Shown in pieces: positions 1 through 12,300 of a stretch of 64,000 nt of DNA (its first letter is position 1; the number at the start of each line of letters is the position of its first letter). Position numbers and translations under genes: made by a program. The notes beneath the pieces are model-generated. The model made no database searches and was not told where the DNA came from. It was given only the letters and a program-made list of their open reading frames with translations. Source of the stretch: Cymodocea nodosa (lineage: Eukaryota; Streptophyta; Magnoliopsida; Alismatales; Cymodoceaceae); the NCBI GenBank assembly GCA_036874045.1, contig CM072339.1, positions 1,061,501 to 1,125,500 of the forward strand, read 5' to 3'.

Positions 1-537
1 CCATCAATCATCATCTCCATCACCATCCGCGATCATTGATACCACTTGTTTCTTGGCCACCTCAAGCGCCCACAATCACCTCCACTGCCACCAACCACCA
101 TTTTTATTACCACACTTCCATTAATTCTCTAGTGTTTTTCAGCCGTGTAAAAAACAAAGGAATGGTATATACACTTTGCGGCAATATCATTTCAAAGTTT
201 ATTTGTTCCAAGCTTAATTCCATTCTAGTGTATCAAATGAAACATAATAGCCAATACTTCCATGTTCTCCACCAAGGCTAGCCTTCTAGAAAAGCATCAC
301 AAACTTTCGATTAATCAACAACTTATTCAATAGTCCAGTGCACACTCTATCATTAACAGCAAATGGTTATAATGTCAAAATTCAAAGAACCTACGCGTTA
401 CAACGCTTAAAAGAATTAATAGGTATTATTTTATTGTTATCAGGTGCTGATCAGGGAAAGTGCGGTGCTACGAGAACAAAAATCAATGCCTTTTCCAATA
501 ACCGAATAAGGAAGAATGATCCCATTTGTCACGTTAC
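1..537 (-). other. Intron and left-edge sequence of the AKAP17A-like gene
   Basis: The second exon of the minus-strand gene ends at 538 in phase 2 with a GT donor, so this stretch begins as its second intron. I could not recognise the next exon here; it should encode the rest of the RNA-binding region and probably lies beyond the left edge. The short open frames are not convincing as genes. Confidence 0.5.
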
Positions 538-1293
538 CTAATTTTGCCCAAGACTGAAAAGATAGTATGCGTGACAAGCATAGAAGGCTTGGACGACACC
601 CTTGGCTCTGCAAACCACCGGGAAGGAATACCTTTGACGACAATTGTGTCAGGTCTTCGCGCAGAACCGGTCGAATACCCTGCACATTCACCATATCAGG
701 AAGAAGCAAGGTATGGGAGTACATTCTTATTAATCAAACTTCAAATTTTCAGAAATCAGAAGAGGATTACGGTTCCCCGATGGCTTCCATGCATAAAACT
801 CCTCCCAGGACTTCTTCAATCCATCGAAATCATCCGCCAGAGGAGCCTCGACAACCAACCGGAACTTTACGCCTTCGAGATTCAACTCAATACCATCTGT
901 CTTTCTGATCACATCTTCTTTCCACTCCGCAAACCTCTTCCTCACCACCTCCCCGTCCTTCTCCCCCTCCCCATCACTGTAACTCTTCTTCCTCAGAAAC
1001 TCTAGATCCCGCACGTAGACCGCGCCGTTCGCCACAGGTTCCTCCCTCTTCCGCTTCTGGAGGTCGGGCCGCTTCCTAACGATCAGATCATCCTCGGGAA
1101 CGGCCAAGGCGAGAGAGTCCCCGAGGAAACCGAGTAGGGCACGCTTGAGCTGCCATTCGTCCACGGGCTTCAAGGATAAGTCTGAACGGAAGAAGGTAAG
1201 AATGAGCTTCAGCCTCGGATTGAGAGTGAGACCGGAGGTCAAATCTACAACCTCCGTCGGCCCCGGACCACCCGTCCGCCGCCCGTAGCTCAT
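538..1293 (-). CDS. AKAP17A-like (XE7-type) RNA-binding protein, 5' part, partial
   Basis: Two exons are readable: 771..1293 (starts MSYGRR, 174 codons plus one base) and 538..679. They join across a GT-AG intron in matching phase, giving ...SGNRYSTGSARRPDTIVVKGIPSRWF. The segment with LKPVDEWQLKRALLGF, then the KRKREEPVANG and LRKKSYSDGE region, then SRWFAEPRVSSKPS and GKIR, matches plant homologues of A-kinase anchor protein 17A (splicing factor XE7) as I remember them. These are nuclear RNA-binding proteins of poorly known function; the second part corresponds to the start of an RRM-like fold. The upstream in-frame Met ten codons earlier is less likely, because MSYGRR is the more typical start. 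About 221 residues are visible; the family usually runs to 350-450, so the 3' exons lie off the left edge. The family call is from memory. Confidence 0.72.
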
Positions 1294-2265
1294 GCTTGCT
1301 ATCAACAATGGCACCCCACACACGGACGATGTGATTTATAGGTGAGACGGAGATAAGGTATAATACGATGCAAGAACTAAATTTATCTTAAAATGTTCTG
1401 TCATTCAGAGTAGCAGTATTTGCGTTGCAGTTGCAGACCAGCGGGTGTCAAAAGACGCGTTGCCGATGAAGGGGAAACCGGAAAGGGTGCGGCTACGAAA
1501 TGGGGGCGTGTTCATCGTGCTTCGTTCGGGTCGTCCAGTGAGGAGAGGAAAGAAGAGGATGGGGCAATGTTGGAGGAATGACGGAGGGGAACGGCGCAGG
1601 CGGCGGAGAAGAGTTGGGATTGAGGTTGACGGGAGGAGGTTTGTATTCTATTCTGCAGACAAGACGTAGGATGAATTCGAGAAGTCTGCTGCAGTAGAGG
1701 CGGCGAAGTCTCGGATAGCGGCGACGTCCAAGGCGTCGCGAGGCGGTGACAACGGCGAGCAGGTGCTCGAGAACCGTGTCTTCAGTTGTCATTTGTCGAT
1801 CGGTGGTTATACATGTGATTTGTTTGTTAGAATTCTACAAATAAACTCCATGGTTAATTTATATATATGTGATTTGTTTATTTGAGGTAATGGTGATTAT
1901 TCTTACCATTAATTTATAAAACAGTCAGAAGCAGCTCCATTGTTCATGGATGGGGGTTGTTGTTTTGGTCTTCCTAGGTTATTGGAATAAGACATGTCAC
2001 CAACTCCCAGAACTAGATAAACCATGATTTTTGGGAAAAAAACTGGGTCTTGGTAATCACGAGAGACATACATAAGATCAAATCAGATATATCTGACGGT
2101 AGTTGTTCGAGGGCAGCCTTGGCTGCATTTATGGAACAGAAAAGAACACCAAAACCTTAATCAACATCTCAAATTTCCGCTTGAGGCTCTAATGATATGG
2201 TGGTACTGTAACTGTGGTAGTAAACAAACAATGACCACTTCTTTTTCTTGTGCTCGGACCACGAA
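1294..2265. other. Intergenic region with an unassigned GC-rich segment
   Basis: Positions 1445-1792 are GC-rich and AT-rich DNA follows. On the minus strand a frame opens at 1792 with MTTEDTVLEHLLAVVTA. A second frame, one base out of register, continues with LDVAAIRDFAAS and ends at SAE-stop near 1668. This could be a frameshifted gene fragment or a fortuitous frame. No family was recognised. The remainder (about 1800-2265) shows nothing identifiable. Confidence 0.35.
1332..1342 (-). promoter_or_regulatory. Possible TATA box of the AKAP17A-like gene
   Basis: On the minus strand the sequence reads CCTATAAATCA about 40 bp before the start codon at 1293. This would give only a very short 5' leader. 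It is a consensus match only, and the true start site is unknown. Confidence 0.3.
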
Positions 2266-5024
2266 TTACCTCAACCCTTTGCTTGTTCGGATTCTCTTGG
2301 AAGCCATATATGTTACAGCAGCAGATAATGTGCACCTGGAATAGAAAATTCACGTGAGAAAATGGCAGGAAGATGCCATTATTAATTTATAGAGCATTAA
2401 TAAATCTCATGTAATGTACCAAGCCGGTGTATAGTTTAGAATTTAGATGGTCCTGTGGCATGACTGAATGACGGATCAATGCATTGACATCTTTTGGTAA
2501 AGGGTAAGGATTGCTTGGGTTGATGTTTTCGTTGATGTCTTCTATGCAAATGGTATCATGAGGAAGACCACATGCCCGTGCTGTTGCTGCAACATCTATG
2601 TAAAACCACTGCCCACTGGAGGGATCATTTTCTGGAACAAGAATACTTGGTTTCTCACTACCACGGATGACACCAACAACTTTTACAGGAACAGTAGCAC
2701 TACCCTTTGCCTTTGGAATCTACAAATTGTAATTCACAACAGCTAACACAAGACAATAATGTAGTAGAGGAAAACAAAATCATTCTTCCAGCAATTCAAA
2801 GTTTTAGAGTACATAAACCAACCAGACAACTACATGAAAAACTCTACTGAATAAAGGTCACGTTAATTGCATGATTTTTTACAGATATCAAGATTCCATA
2901 ATTTACATTACATATAAAATATGAAGGACTTTTTTATAATGCACACAGTCAAAGGTGTTTAATAGCCAGGATTGAGGTAATTGGGGAAATCAAGGGAAAA
3001 ACAGTTTAAAAGGATTATGTTGCCTGAAACCGTTTATATCAATCTATAAAGGAGATTACTCGCAAGAGGGCTCAAAAACCTACTACCAGATTTCTCTTGG
3101 GTCGTGCTGAACAAATCCAACACAGGAACCAATTTGAGTGGAGAGTTTAAATGGATAAGTCATGCGAAACATGGTTTTTCTTGTTTTGAAACAAAAATTG
3201 CCAGGCTTAACATGTTGAAACATAAGAAAATAACAAAGCATACTGTTTCCAACAAGGCAGGTATTGTATGTCTTGTTGAGCTCGGTATAAATTTAATTAA
3301 ATACTGCAATACTATTATATGACTTATATAATACTTGCAGTGATGGTAAAAATAAATATGCAAGGATCTAAGATAATAGGAAGGTGTTTTAACATTTTTC
3401 AGGTATGAGTTTCTGCAATTGGACGTTTTGTTTTACACGGTAATCCCATTTTATCATGGTTAAACTTACAGACGCCAAAAAAATTACCTTACTAGATTCA
3501 GGTTCTTTTGACCAAAGTTTCCACCAAGTGCTTCTCTCTGTTTTTTCAGCATCAAATGCTGCTGGGGCCAAAGTTTATTTTCTATCTTGTGCATTTTTCA
3601 TAGATTTGTTTCGCCATTCATGTGGAACCCATCCTCTATTGACCAAGATAGGCACCTTCACGCTGGCAAAAGGTTTTTCAGTGATTGAAATGTCATGGCT
3701 TGAATGTAATGGCATTAGTTGATGCAAAAACCCATAAAATAAAAATGTGCAAATCAGAATGATTTACTAAGATTTAAATGTGATGTCTTGTTGGTTAAGC
3801 ATTGTTGAAGTTAGAATCTATGGCAAAAAGCAGGTAGAAACTTTGCATAAGAAGGCAACTTACCACTCAAAAGAACACAACTTAGTTGAAAGCCACCAGA
3901 TAATTCAATCAGGATAGAAATCACTAGGGAAACAGAAAAGAGTGGCCTTCTCCACTTTCTTCCAAGTGTAGGATAACACCAAGGTACCATGGTTTATTTC
4001 TACTATTAGGCCACTCCCTTTGCAACTCCGAAGTGCACTGGAGTTATTTTACATTTTAAAAATTTCACACATCAACCGTCCTTTAGTTTCAACTTTCAAG
4101 TAATATTACAGAGATACACTTTATCTTCAACTAGCCTGGGTGAAAGAAAAAGGAGAGAAAAAGAAGTTGATACTAATTATGGATATGATGATGATAATAC
4201 AGGTAGAAAGGCAAACAAAAGTGGGAGAGCTAAGAACCACAAAGTATCACTGTATGATGACCATTTTTATCAGTGATGAAGTCACTTCTACAGACTCCTC
4301 TTTGTTTGTGGAGAGAGGAAGCAAGACCTTGATCATTGTCATTTATATTGATGAAAGGGATGAATGAAACCAGTTCAACTTTTAGAAACTTGGAAAAACT
4401 GAAGTAATTTGCCACCTTCATCTCCTGAGGGATTGCCAAGCTCATCTGACAAGGACCAAGGGGAATCGAGTTAAAGGAATCAGAAAAAGCAACAGGCCAT
4501 CAGGCATTCAAATGAAAGTCTCACAATTGGGCTACGTAGAGTCGATCTTAATGATCACTATAATTTAATAATATGCAAAAGAGCTTTCAATAGCATTTCA
4601 CTGTACTTCTAGTGAACCTTGTAAAATACAAAAATAAAATGATATGTCCAGAACATGTATTGACTTTCAGATTCTGTCAAAAAAGCTCTTTAAACAAGGA
4701 GCATAATAAAATGGAGGAAAACCATGATCAAATAATTTATGATACCAAATGGGTGCATACCTATGTTACCAAATTCATTTGTAGTTTACCTTTCAGAGAC
4801 ATCTGCTGCAGGAATCAAAGGTGTGATAACATAGTATCCATTTTCAGTCACTCCAGAAATACTTCTAGAGCGAGGACCAATGTATATATTCTTTCTTTCA
4901 TCAAAGAGACCTTCACAACACACCTTCCTGAATTCAGAAAGGGAGATATTTTCACCAGAGAAGGCAAGTTCATTCCACATTAAAGGATCCATATTCAGCC
5001 TCTTCTTCCCATACACAATCATCT
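2266..5024 (-). pseudogene. SURF1: SURF1-like pseudogene (cytochrome c oxidase assembly factor), 5'-truncated
   Basis: Four exon remnants keep SURF1 order and GT-AG splice sites: 4790..5024 (SLSEFRKVCCEG, then GPRSRSISGVTENGYYVITP), 3488..3662 (VPILVNRGWVP, later STWWKLWSKEPESSK), 2420..2719 (VKVVGVIRGSEKPS, then NDPSSGQWFYIDV, ending SVMPQDHLN) and 2266..2335 (TLSAAVTYMA, the C-terminal membrane helix). SURF1 helps insert haem into complex IV at the mitochondrial inner membrane. Three defects argue that this copy is dead. The N-terminal exons (transit peptide and first membrane helix) were not found between 5024 and the next gene. A TAA stop interrupts exon 3488..3662. A 7-bp tandem duplication in exon 2420..2719 shifts the frame just before the last exon. 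Splice phases are otherwise consistent, so it descends from an intron-containing gene, not a retrocopy. A functional copy is expected elsewhere. Confidence 0.85.
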
Positions 5025-5274
5025 CTATCTATCATGGTAGCATAAAAAATGAAGAATGAGATATTCAATGAATGAACTTCACCTTCAATTGCTTTGCTAA
5101 ACTCATTTTGATTAAAAAATTATGAATAGCAATTTAAAAAAATAAAGGACAGTGATGACTGATGAATAGCAACTAAAATTGTACATGGAGGAAAGCTTGA
5201 TGATAGCTTGCGAATACAGACTGAATACAAACCACAACTATTAACTTGACTGTTTTAGCGGTAAGACAACCAAC

Positions 5275-5428
5275 AGGGCTAATTCAGTACATGTGACTCC
5301 CGCCATTTGGAGGTCTGAAGAGGATCCAGTTGTATGTAATCTTACCTCTATAAATAATAAACTATTTCTTAAGATTCAAACTTGCAACATCTAGATTACA
5401 ATGAAGCAATCATACCATTGCCCTAAGG
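5275..5428 (-). mobile_element. Au-like SINE
   Basis: Read on the minus strand, the segment has a tRNA-like head with a degenerate B box (GCAAGTTTGAATC). This is followed by the body typical of plant Au SINEs: a GAGGTAAGATTACATACAA block, then CCTCTTCAGACC, GGCGGGAG and a GTACTGAATTAGCCCT end. The order and spacing match the Au SINE consensus as I remember it. It sits upstream of the SURF1 remnant in otherwise AT-rich DNA. Confidence 0.68.
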
Positions 5429-6000
5429 TTTTCCCAAACAGTAAGACAACTAACGGGACCAAAATAAAATCTTTTACCCATTGAAAAATGCATCATTACT
5501 CACTTTTTTCTGTGTAGGGCAAGCTGATGTCAGAATCTTCTCTGACCTTTCAGTGTTCGGAATGACTAAGGGATGCAAGAGGAATGATAAGGCATTTTGG
5601 TGGTGATTGGATTGATAAGAAAAAAACGAATCTTCAGTCCTTCTGGTGATCAGATTGGAGGAGAAATATGGACAAAGAAGGACAAAACCAAAATGGCAAG
5701 TTGTTTATGACAGCAAGGTTCTTCCAAATCTCTGTCTCACTAATCTAATTAGTTTTTCAATTTTTTACCAGATATTTGTGATGACTAATATGAAGAGCAA
5801 CTTTTGAATGCATCAAAATATCTGATATTTTGAGTATATTTTCTCATTTTGGTGCACGAGAAACCACATATCATGTAACCATACACCACATTAGCATCTT
5901 GCATGGGTTAAAAAAAAGTCACAACTAATAGTCTGGAAAAAAATACTAAAAAAGAGAACCAAACAAAGAATGCCAAACAAACCAATTATCTAGCCACTAA

Positions 6001-6260
6001 CAACAACAAATAATAATAATTCAAACTATAATATTATCACGTAAGGTTGATCGCATGAATTTTTTTTCTTCAAGTATTTCTATTTATGGCCAAATATTTA
6101 ATTAAATTACATAAATTTAAATTTTTTCAATCTTTTCTTATAATTCTTAACTAAGTAGTTTTAAACCTACCTCTACTTCTTTTAATTTCTTGTACACTAA
6201 TTACTTCACCTTTCATTCATTGGCCTCTTAAGGATATTATTCAGCCATTAATAGACAAAA
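6001..6260 (-). mobile_element. RTE-type LINE, 3'-end fragment
   Basis: The minus strand of this segment resembles the 3' end of the LINE remnant at 12118-13400. Shared features are the (ATT)n-rich terminus, the block ATCACGTAAGGTTGAT, the ATTACATAAATTTAAAT block and the downstream pattern in which ACTTCTTTTAATTTCTT recurs. It corresponds to the last part of the reverse-transcriptase ORF, heavily decayed. Confidence 0.55.
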
Positions 6261-8088
6261 ACACACAACACCAAGACACCACGGAAGTTAACCTCCTTGC
6301 CGTTTCCATACGGAGACATAGAAGAAAGGAGATAGAACTACGAATAGAATTAAACTTGACTAATTTAAGCAAATATTAAAATAATATGTATTTGGTAACT
6401 TTAAGTACGTATCATTTTTCAAAAGTGCAATTGATGCACTAAATGCCACTCATATTCATTATGCGGTCGATAGAAAATTATATTTTACTTATTAGTATGG
6501 TAGAAATTAAAAAAAACGCATAAAATGTCATCGATGAATGTAATTTCAAAATGGAGTTTATTTTTACTTTTGCTGGATGGGAATGTATGGTCCATGTACT
6601 AAAACACGTATTATTTGATCCACAACATAATTTCCCTTTGCTACCTACAGATTATATTTATTTCATTATTCTAGGTATTCTCTAGTGTAACGAAATTAAT
6701 TATAAATTCTTTATAAGTAAGCATTATTTAGTAGATTCAAGATATACAAATGTACGTAGATTTCCAACATCGTATAAGTCTTGAGAGATATCACATGCTC
6801 TAATTTCAAACATCACAAATTAGAAGAATGGTAGAAAATTTTAATTACTTAATTACATTTTTCGTTGCGAAATGTCATTGAATATTCTTTTGATATTCTA
6901 AAGAATAAATAGGTTATTTTTAACTTAATGTTGGCGTATGATTTTCCCATACAAGTGAAAATTGTAATAGGCTATATGATACTACATAATTTTATTATTG
7001 TCGAGGGGAATGAAATGGATTAAGAAACTTTAAATGAAGAAGAAACGTAAACAATGGAAACCTACCACGAGATGGCCTTAACAACAATGAAATGCTTGAA
7101 AATAATGACACCGAAGATGACAATCACATATTAATATATAGACGTTTCCTAAAATTAACATTATGTATTAATATTACTTATAAAATTACTAATAAATAGA
7201 TTAATTACTACTAATTGCTTACTATATATACTAAAAATATGTTAATTTATACATTTCTAAAAACTTCTTATAAAGATAAAGTTACAAAATTTAAAAAATC
7301 ATTTTTTTTTACTACTTTTACCGAACATCACTTCTAATTTTCTACTCTTTAAAAAAAAACTTATTTTTTAAAATTAAAATTATAACATCACTTTTAAAAA
7401 AAATTACTCTTTAAAAATCAAATACACATTCGTTATGGAAGTGTAATAATGAACATGAAAATCTCCGAAGAATAATCAACGGTGGCATGGCGCATGGTGC
7501 CAGAAACCGCATGGCAGTCCTACCACCGCCATTTATCGTGACAACGACCCGACACGTGTCACACTAATTTCCATGGCCGTAATAATCCGCCGTCATTTAT
7601 TAGTGACGATCACCCGAAACGTCTCATACTAATTTTCATGACCGTAATAATATCGTTGATGCTGACGCGCGGTTTGTCGCTGCTGCTGCAATTGCGTTGT
7701 TATATAATTTGTTAATCTATGTTACGTGATATTATATAATTAGTCAATTTATGTTATAATCTATTACATATTGTGTTATATTCATTATTATATTTTGACT
7801 TAAAATTCAAGTTTAAAATTTAATAAGAAATTATTAATTTTTGAGACTTTTAGATAAGAATCACTATTATTTAATTTAGATAAAAACTTTATCGTATATT
7901 TATAATCATCTAATCATAAAATCTGGATGCTTATTTTTATCTTCTAATGTATTTATAAAAAAAGAAGATATCTTTACGATAAAATGTATTTATAAACCGC
8001 TAACCCCTTTCTCCGTCTCTCAAAAAAAAAAAACTCATTGCAATTTTTTCATAACAAATTATTACCAGGAAAATTTATGACAATTTCA

Positions 8089-9331
8089 TTTATAGAGCGG
8101 GGGCGGGCAACCTGCATCCGTCCCCGGCGATCTCTAAAGTCATGTGTACGGCGCAGATGCGACGTCGTCGTCCGATGGTCGAGTCGGCCGGCCCTGAGGT
8201 CGACATTGGAGTCTTCGGCTTCTTCGGCGAACAGCACAGGACACAAGCGCCTGTAGTCTCTCTCTCAGTGCCACTTCGTCCTCTCCCTCTCTGTACACCT
8301 CTACGTTCACGAAGGCCCGTAACCTTTCCGCACACGCCACAGCTGGTCAGATCTCACATACTTCTCTTGCCTCCGCCCCGATTGATGCTTGGCAACTGTT
8401 TCATCGCACTATCATCTTGTCGGTGACGATTCCGTTTGATTTCGTTTCAATTATGGCGGTAGGAGCAGGAGCCGTCTCCGGTGTTACTTCGACTAGGTCC
8501 AGAATCTCGACAGGTACGGGTGGTTCGCATGTGAGCTTGTTTATGTGTGGTTTCGTTGTCCATACCCTGTAATGGTTAAAAAAAACTGTACTTGTACATT
8601 GTTGCTTGATTGGTTCCTTTTCCTCTTCTGAACCTTTTTTTTGCGAATTGATCGAATCCAAGTTGTGATTTTCAAAATTGAAGATATAGAATGAGCTGCT
8701 AGGTGGATTTCATCTTTTCTGGCTTCTCGAGAATTCATTTATGTTGTTAATGGTGTATGGATCCCTGTTCTGCAGGGATTTTTTATTTTCGTTTCCAAGC
8801 GTTACAACCTTCTTCCTTAGTATTTCTTTCCTAGAAAGCTATCTTTCTTTTTTCATCTTATTCTGAATTAAGTGGTGTGGTATTTCGCCTGGAGTAGTGG
8901 TTTGACCGAATGATTGGGAATACTCCCGTTAGTTTTTCTTCCTGGAGGGTATTCATCTATCGCAATGAGTCAAGCACGAACATCTTTAAATAAACTTGTT
9001 TCTTTTATGCTGGAGTTTTGGGCATAGGTTTGTTTTCGTAAGTGTCGATTTCATCATATTGATCTAGTGGGCTACAATTGTATTCTGTCCGCGTTGTTCC
9101 CTTATTTTCTTACAATTAGAAAGCATCTATTTCATTTTGTTTATTTACATAGTGTTACGGAAATAAGCTTGCACTTGAAACCGTAAATTTTAGGATGGAA
9201 GAAAATTTTTCTTCCTATCTGTTGTGAGATGCATACCACCTTAACAGAAGGTGATGATTATCTATGATATTGATCTATATAGGTTGTATTTTCTTTACTG
9301 CAACATTTTGTTGACAATAAAAGAGGAAAGG
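8089..9331 (+). promoter_or_regulatory. Promoter and leader region of the GH43 gene
   Basis: Positions 8089-8513 form a GC-rich island in AT-rich surroundings, as expected for the promoter-proximal and first-exon region of the downstream plus-strand gene. A short frame begins at ATG 8453 (MAVGAGAVSG) and meets a possible donor at 8514 (ACAG/GTACGG). Possible acceptors precede 9249 (TTAACAG). If this splice is used, the first exon is mostly untranslated or carries an upstream ORF. No TATA box was identified with confidence. Confidence 0.4.
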
Positions 9332-12300
9332 ATGAGGATGAGGAACAAACACGGGAAATCATCTGCCTTCTGTTGCACTGCAGGAAGCAGATTCTCTATT
9401 CTGGTTTGCAGCCTACTTGGTGTTGTTGTTATGATTAATTTTTACGCTATCATCTATCAAAACGAGAAGGGGGAGACTTCTACTGACCTGGACCATCTTC
9501 CTATCACCAGAGAATTGGAAGAGATTGAAGAGGTGATTTTCAAGATGCCAACCCCTAGGAGAAAGCACTCCTCACGTGCATTGAAACGAAGAGGACAACG
9601 GAAGCCTCATGCAGCATTTTTGGATGAATCTTCAGAGCTCCCTTCCTTTTTCTTCCCTAATTGGAAAACATTTTTTGGTCCAACGGGAAGAGGGATTGAC
9701 TCCAAATACTTCCAGCCAGGAAAACTGTGGCTGGACAAGGATGGAATCTCTATCCAGGCTCATGGTGGTGGTATCTTATATGTTGAAAGCACACAAACAT
9801 ACTACTGGTATGGAGAAAATAGAGATGGTCCAACATACTTTGCTCACAGAAAAGCTGCTGCACGGGTTAGTTAACTTTCAAATAAAGACACTATTTAGTG
9901 TTTATGTTGCTGAAATTTCAACTCTCTTTCTATCTGTTCATTAGGTTCGTTTCTGTTACAATGTAATATGAAATATTGTTGCTTTGATTCTGTCTACTGT
10001 ACTGCATTATGGAAGTAAAACTTCATTTTCCCTGTTAAAACTTAAATCGGAAAGTATTTATTCATGGATGCAATTAATTTTTTGAAACTTGAAATATCTG
10101 AAAAGGAGGAAAAGAAGTGTGCAGATGCCAATAAATACTTATGCATGATTTAAGAGATAATACAAGAATTCTAAAAAAGGGTCATTTTTTCTTGATAAAC
10201 ATTTACAAAGACATTTAACGGTAATGCTAGAGTAACCACAGTTGTAGTCTTTACATTTTATTCGTGGTCTGTTAAAGTGTAAGCACACAAGCTGATGTTG
10301 ACAGATGTAAAGGTTAAAAATAATGTCGAAATCACATTACCGTCCCATATATTTTCAAATATCACAACATGATTGGTACATCTTTCACCAAAGGTATCAT
10401 CTGAGATGTACATGTCCCTTTTTGGATTCAAGAAAAGGATGGATTGGATACTGCCCTTTTCAGTCTTCCAATACCGTGTTAAAATTTTTTTTGATAATGG
10501 TAATAATTTTTGTATTCATCAAGATTCAAGCCTTAATGAAATTATAAGTACTGTTACTCCTAATCAACTGAATTATTGTAAATGATTAATAACATATTAA
10601 AATTTCAAAATCCAAATTAAATCGATTAGCAAATGTTATAGAGCTTCAACATAGGAAGAAATATATGGACAGATGCTGCATGTCCACTCTTGCTTTAGAG
10701 GTAGGAGGAACTTTCGAAAGCACCCACTTTAAGTGGTGCTTATTTGATGACATACTATACTTCATTATGCGCTTTGTCACCCTAACTTGAACAACCAATT
10801 TGCTAAGTTGATTTTAAAGATTACAAGAGATTTATTTAATGAATTTAATGGTGCTTCAGTGTCTTATGCCAATGCTCAGAAAATCACATTCTATTAGTTT
10901 TTTATGCTTACACCTCACATGAGATGTAGCTGAAAGTATACATAACCACTTTAATAACATTTGATTCTCATAAATTTCTTCCATTGTTTTGAGTGATGAT
11001 ATCTTTCTCTTCTTAGAATTTTAAAGAATTGATTTTCTAAGTTCTCACTCAAAAGAGTTGTTTGGTGACTACATAAATTAGTTGGCCACTCAGTCAATTT
11101 ATGCATGTCGATTGCTATGTTTGGTTATACTATACATTTGCATTATGTGTCAGACCAAAAAGAATGAGAATATTTCTAAGCCAGATGATATTGAGATTTG
11201 TTGTGGTTGCATGGTCTTGTTCTCTCCATCCATACCCAAGTGGTTTGAGTTAAATGTTTAATCTTATAAGTTCTTATATGACTTCCCAACTTTCTGTAAT
11301 TGAAGTTACTTGATGAAAACAGATTGGTACATTTGTCTTGGATGACTATATATACGATAGTGTGACACTGATACACATAACATTCTTTGAGCAAACTATC
11401 CTTGGAACAGAAAATATGATGGAATATGAATTGAGAAAATTAGTTTTTCAAAAATACTATTGATGGCTTTAGTGATATTCTGGTGTTTCTTATTGTATGT
11501 AACAGTGTCAGCATATTTCTTGAGATACATGCTCAGGGAAAAAATACGGTAGGATATTTTTAATGTCTTCTTGAAATATTTGCATTGATAAGTGGCAATC
11601 CACATTTACAGTCCAATATTTAAGTGTAAGGATTTGGGAGCATACAAGAAGCTGCTGTTTCCACCTTGAAATTATCTATTCAGAAACTAATTTAGGATAT
11701 AGTAATATCTATTTTATTAGTATTAATTTTTAAATTTTAGATTTAAACATCTAATTAAGTAATCTATGTTATAATTTACTATATTAAAATTTCATCTTAA
11801 TTTAATTTATATTCCTTAAGATATTTTGATTACAGAATCAATGACTATAATTTGAAAAAAAAATTGATGAATTTTTAAACATTTAGATCAATAATTGATA
11901 CTTATATGATTGAAATGAAAATTTTACTTTGCTATAGTCATCTAATAATTTAATATGTATGATTACTTCTACCCTCCCATATATTCATAAGAAAATATAG
12001 GAACACATCTAGAGTTCTCTAGAGATGCCCATTGAGAAATTGATTTGTACTAATATTTGGGATGCATGGTTATTGCTCGTCTCCTATGTCTTGATTTCTT
12101 TATCAAGAAGGGATGACAACCATGCTAACAATAATAATCCAAACCATAATCTTATCACGTAAAGTTGATTATATGAATCTTTTTCTTCCATAATTTTTTT
12201 TTATTAAATTACATAAATCTAAATCTGTTCTTACAATTTTTAAGAAGTTTTAGATCTTCTTTTACTTCTTTTAATTTCTTTTGTACTAATTTATTTTCTT

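Larger units (their letters stand above)
5025..8088. other. AT-rich intergenic region
   Basis: There is no coding frame of note. It contains the SINE and the RTE-type LINE 3' fragment listed separately. I looked on the minus strand for the missing first SURF1 exons, in particular the TGG-CAG (WQ) motif after the first membrane helix, and did not find them. Positions 7440-7700 are somewhat GC-richer and unexplained. Confidence 0.5.
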
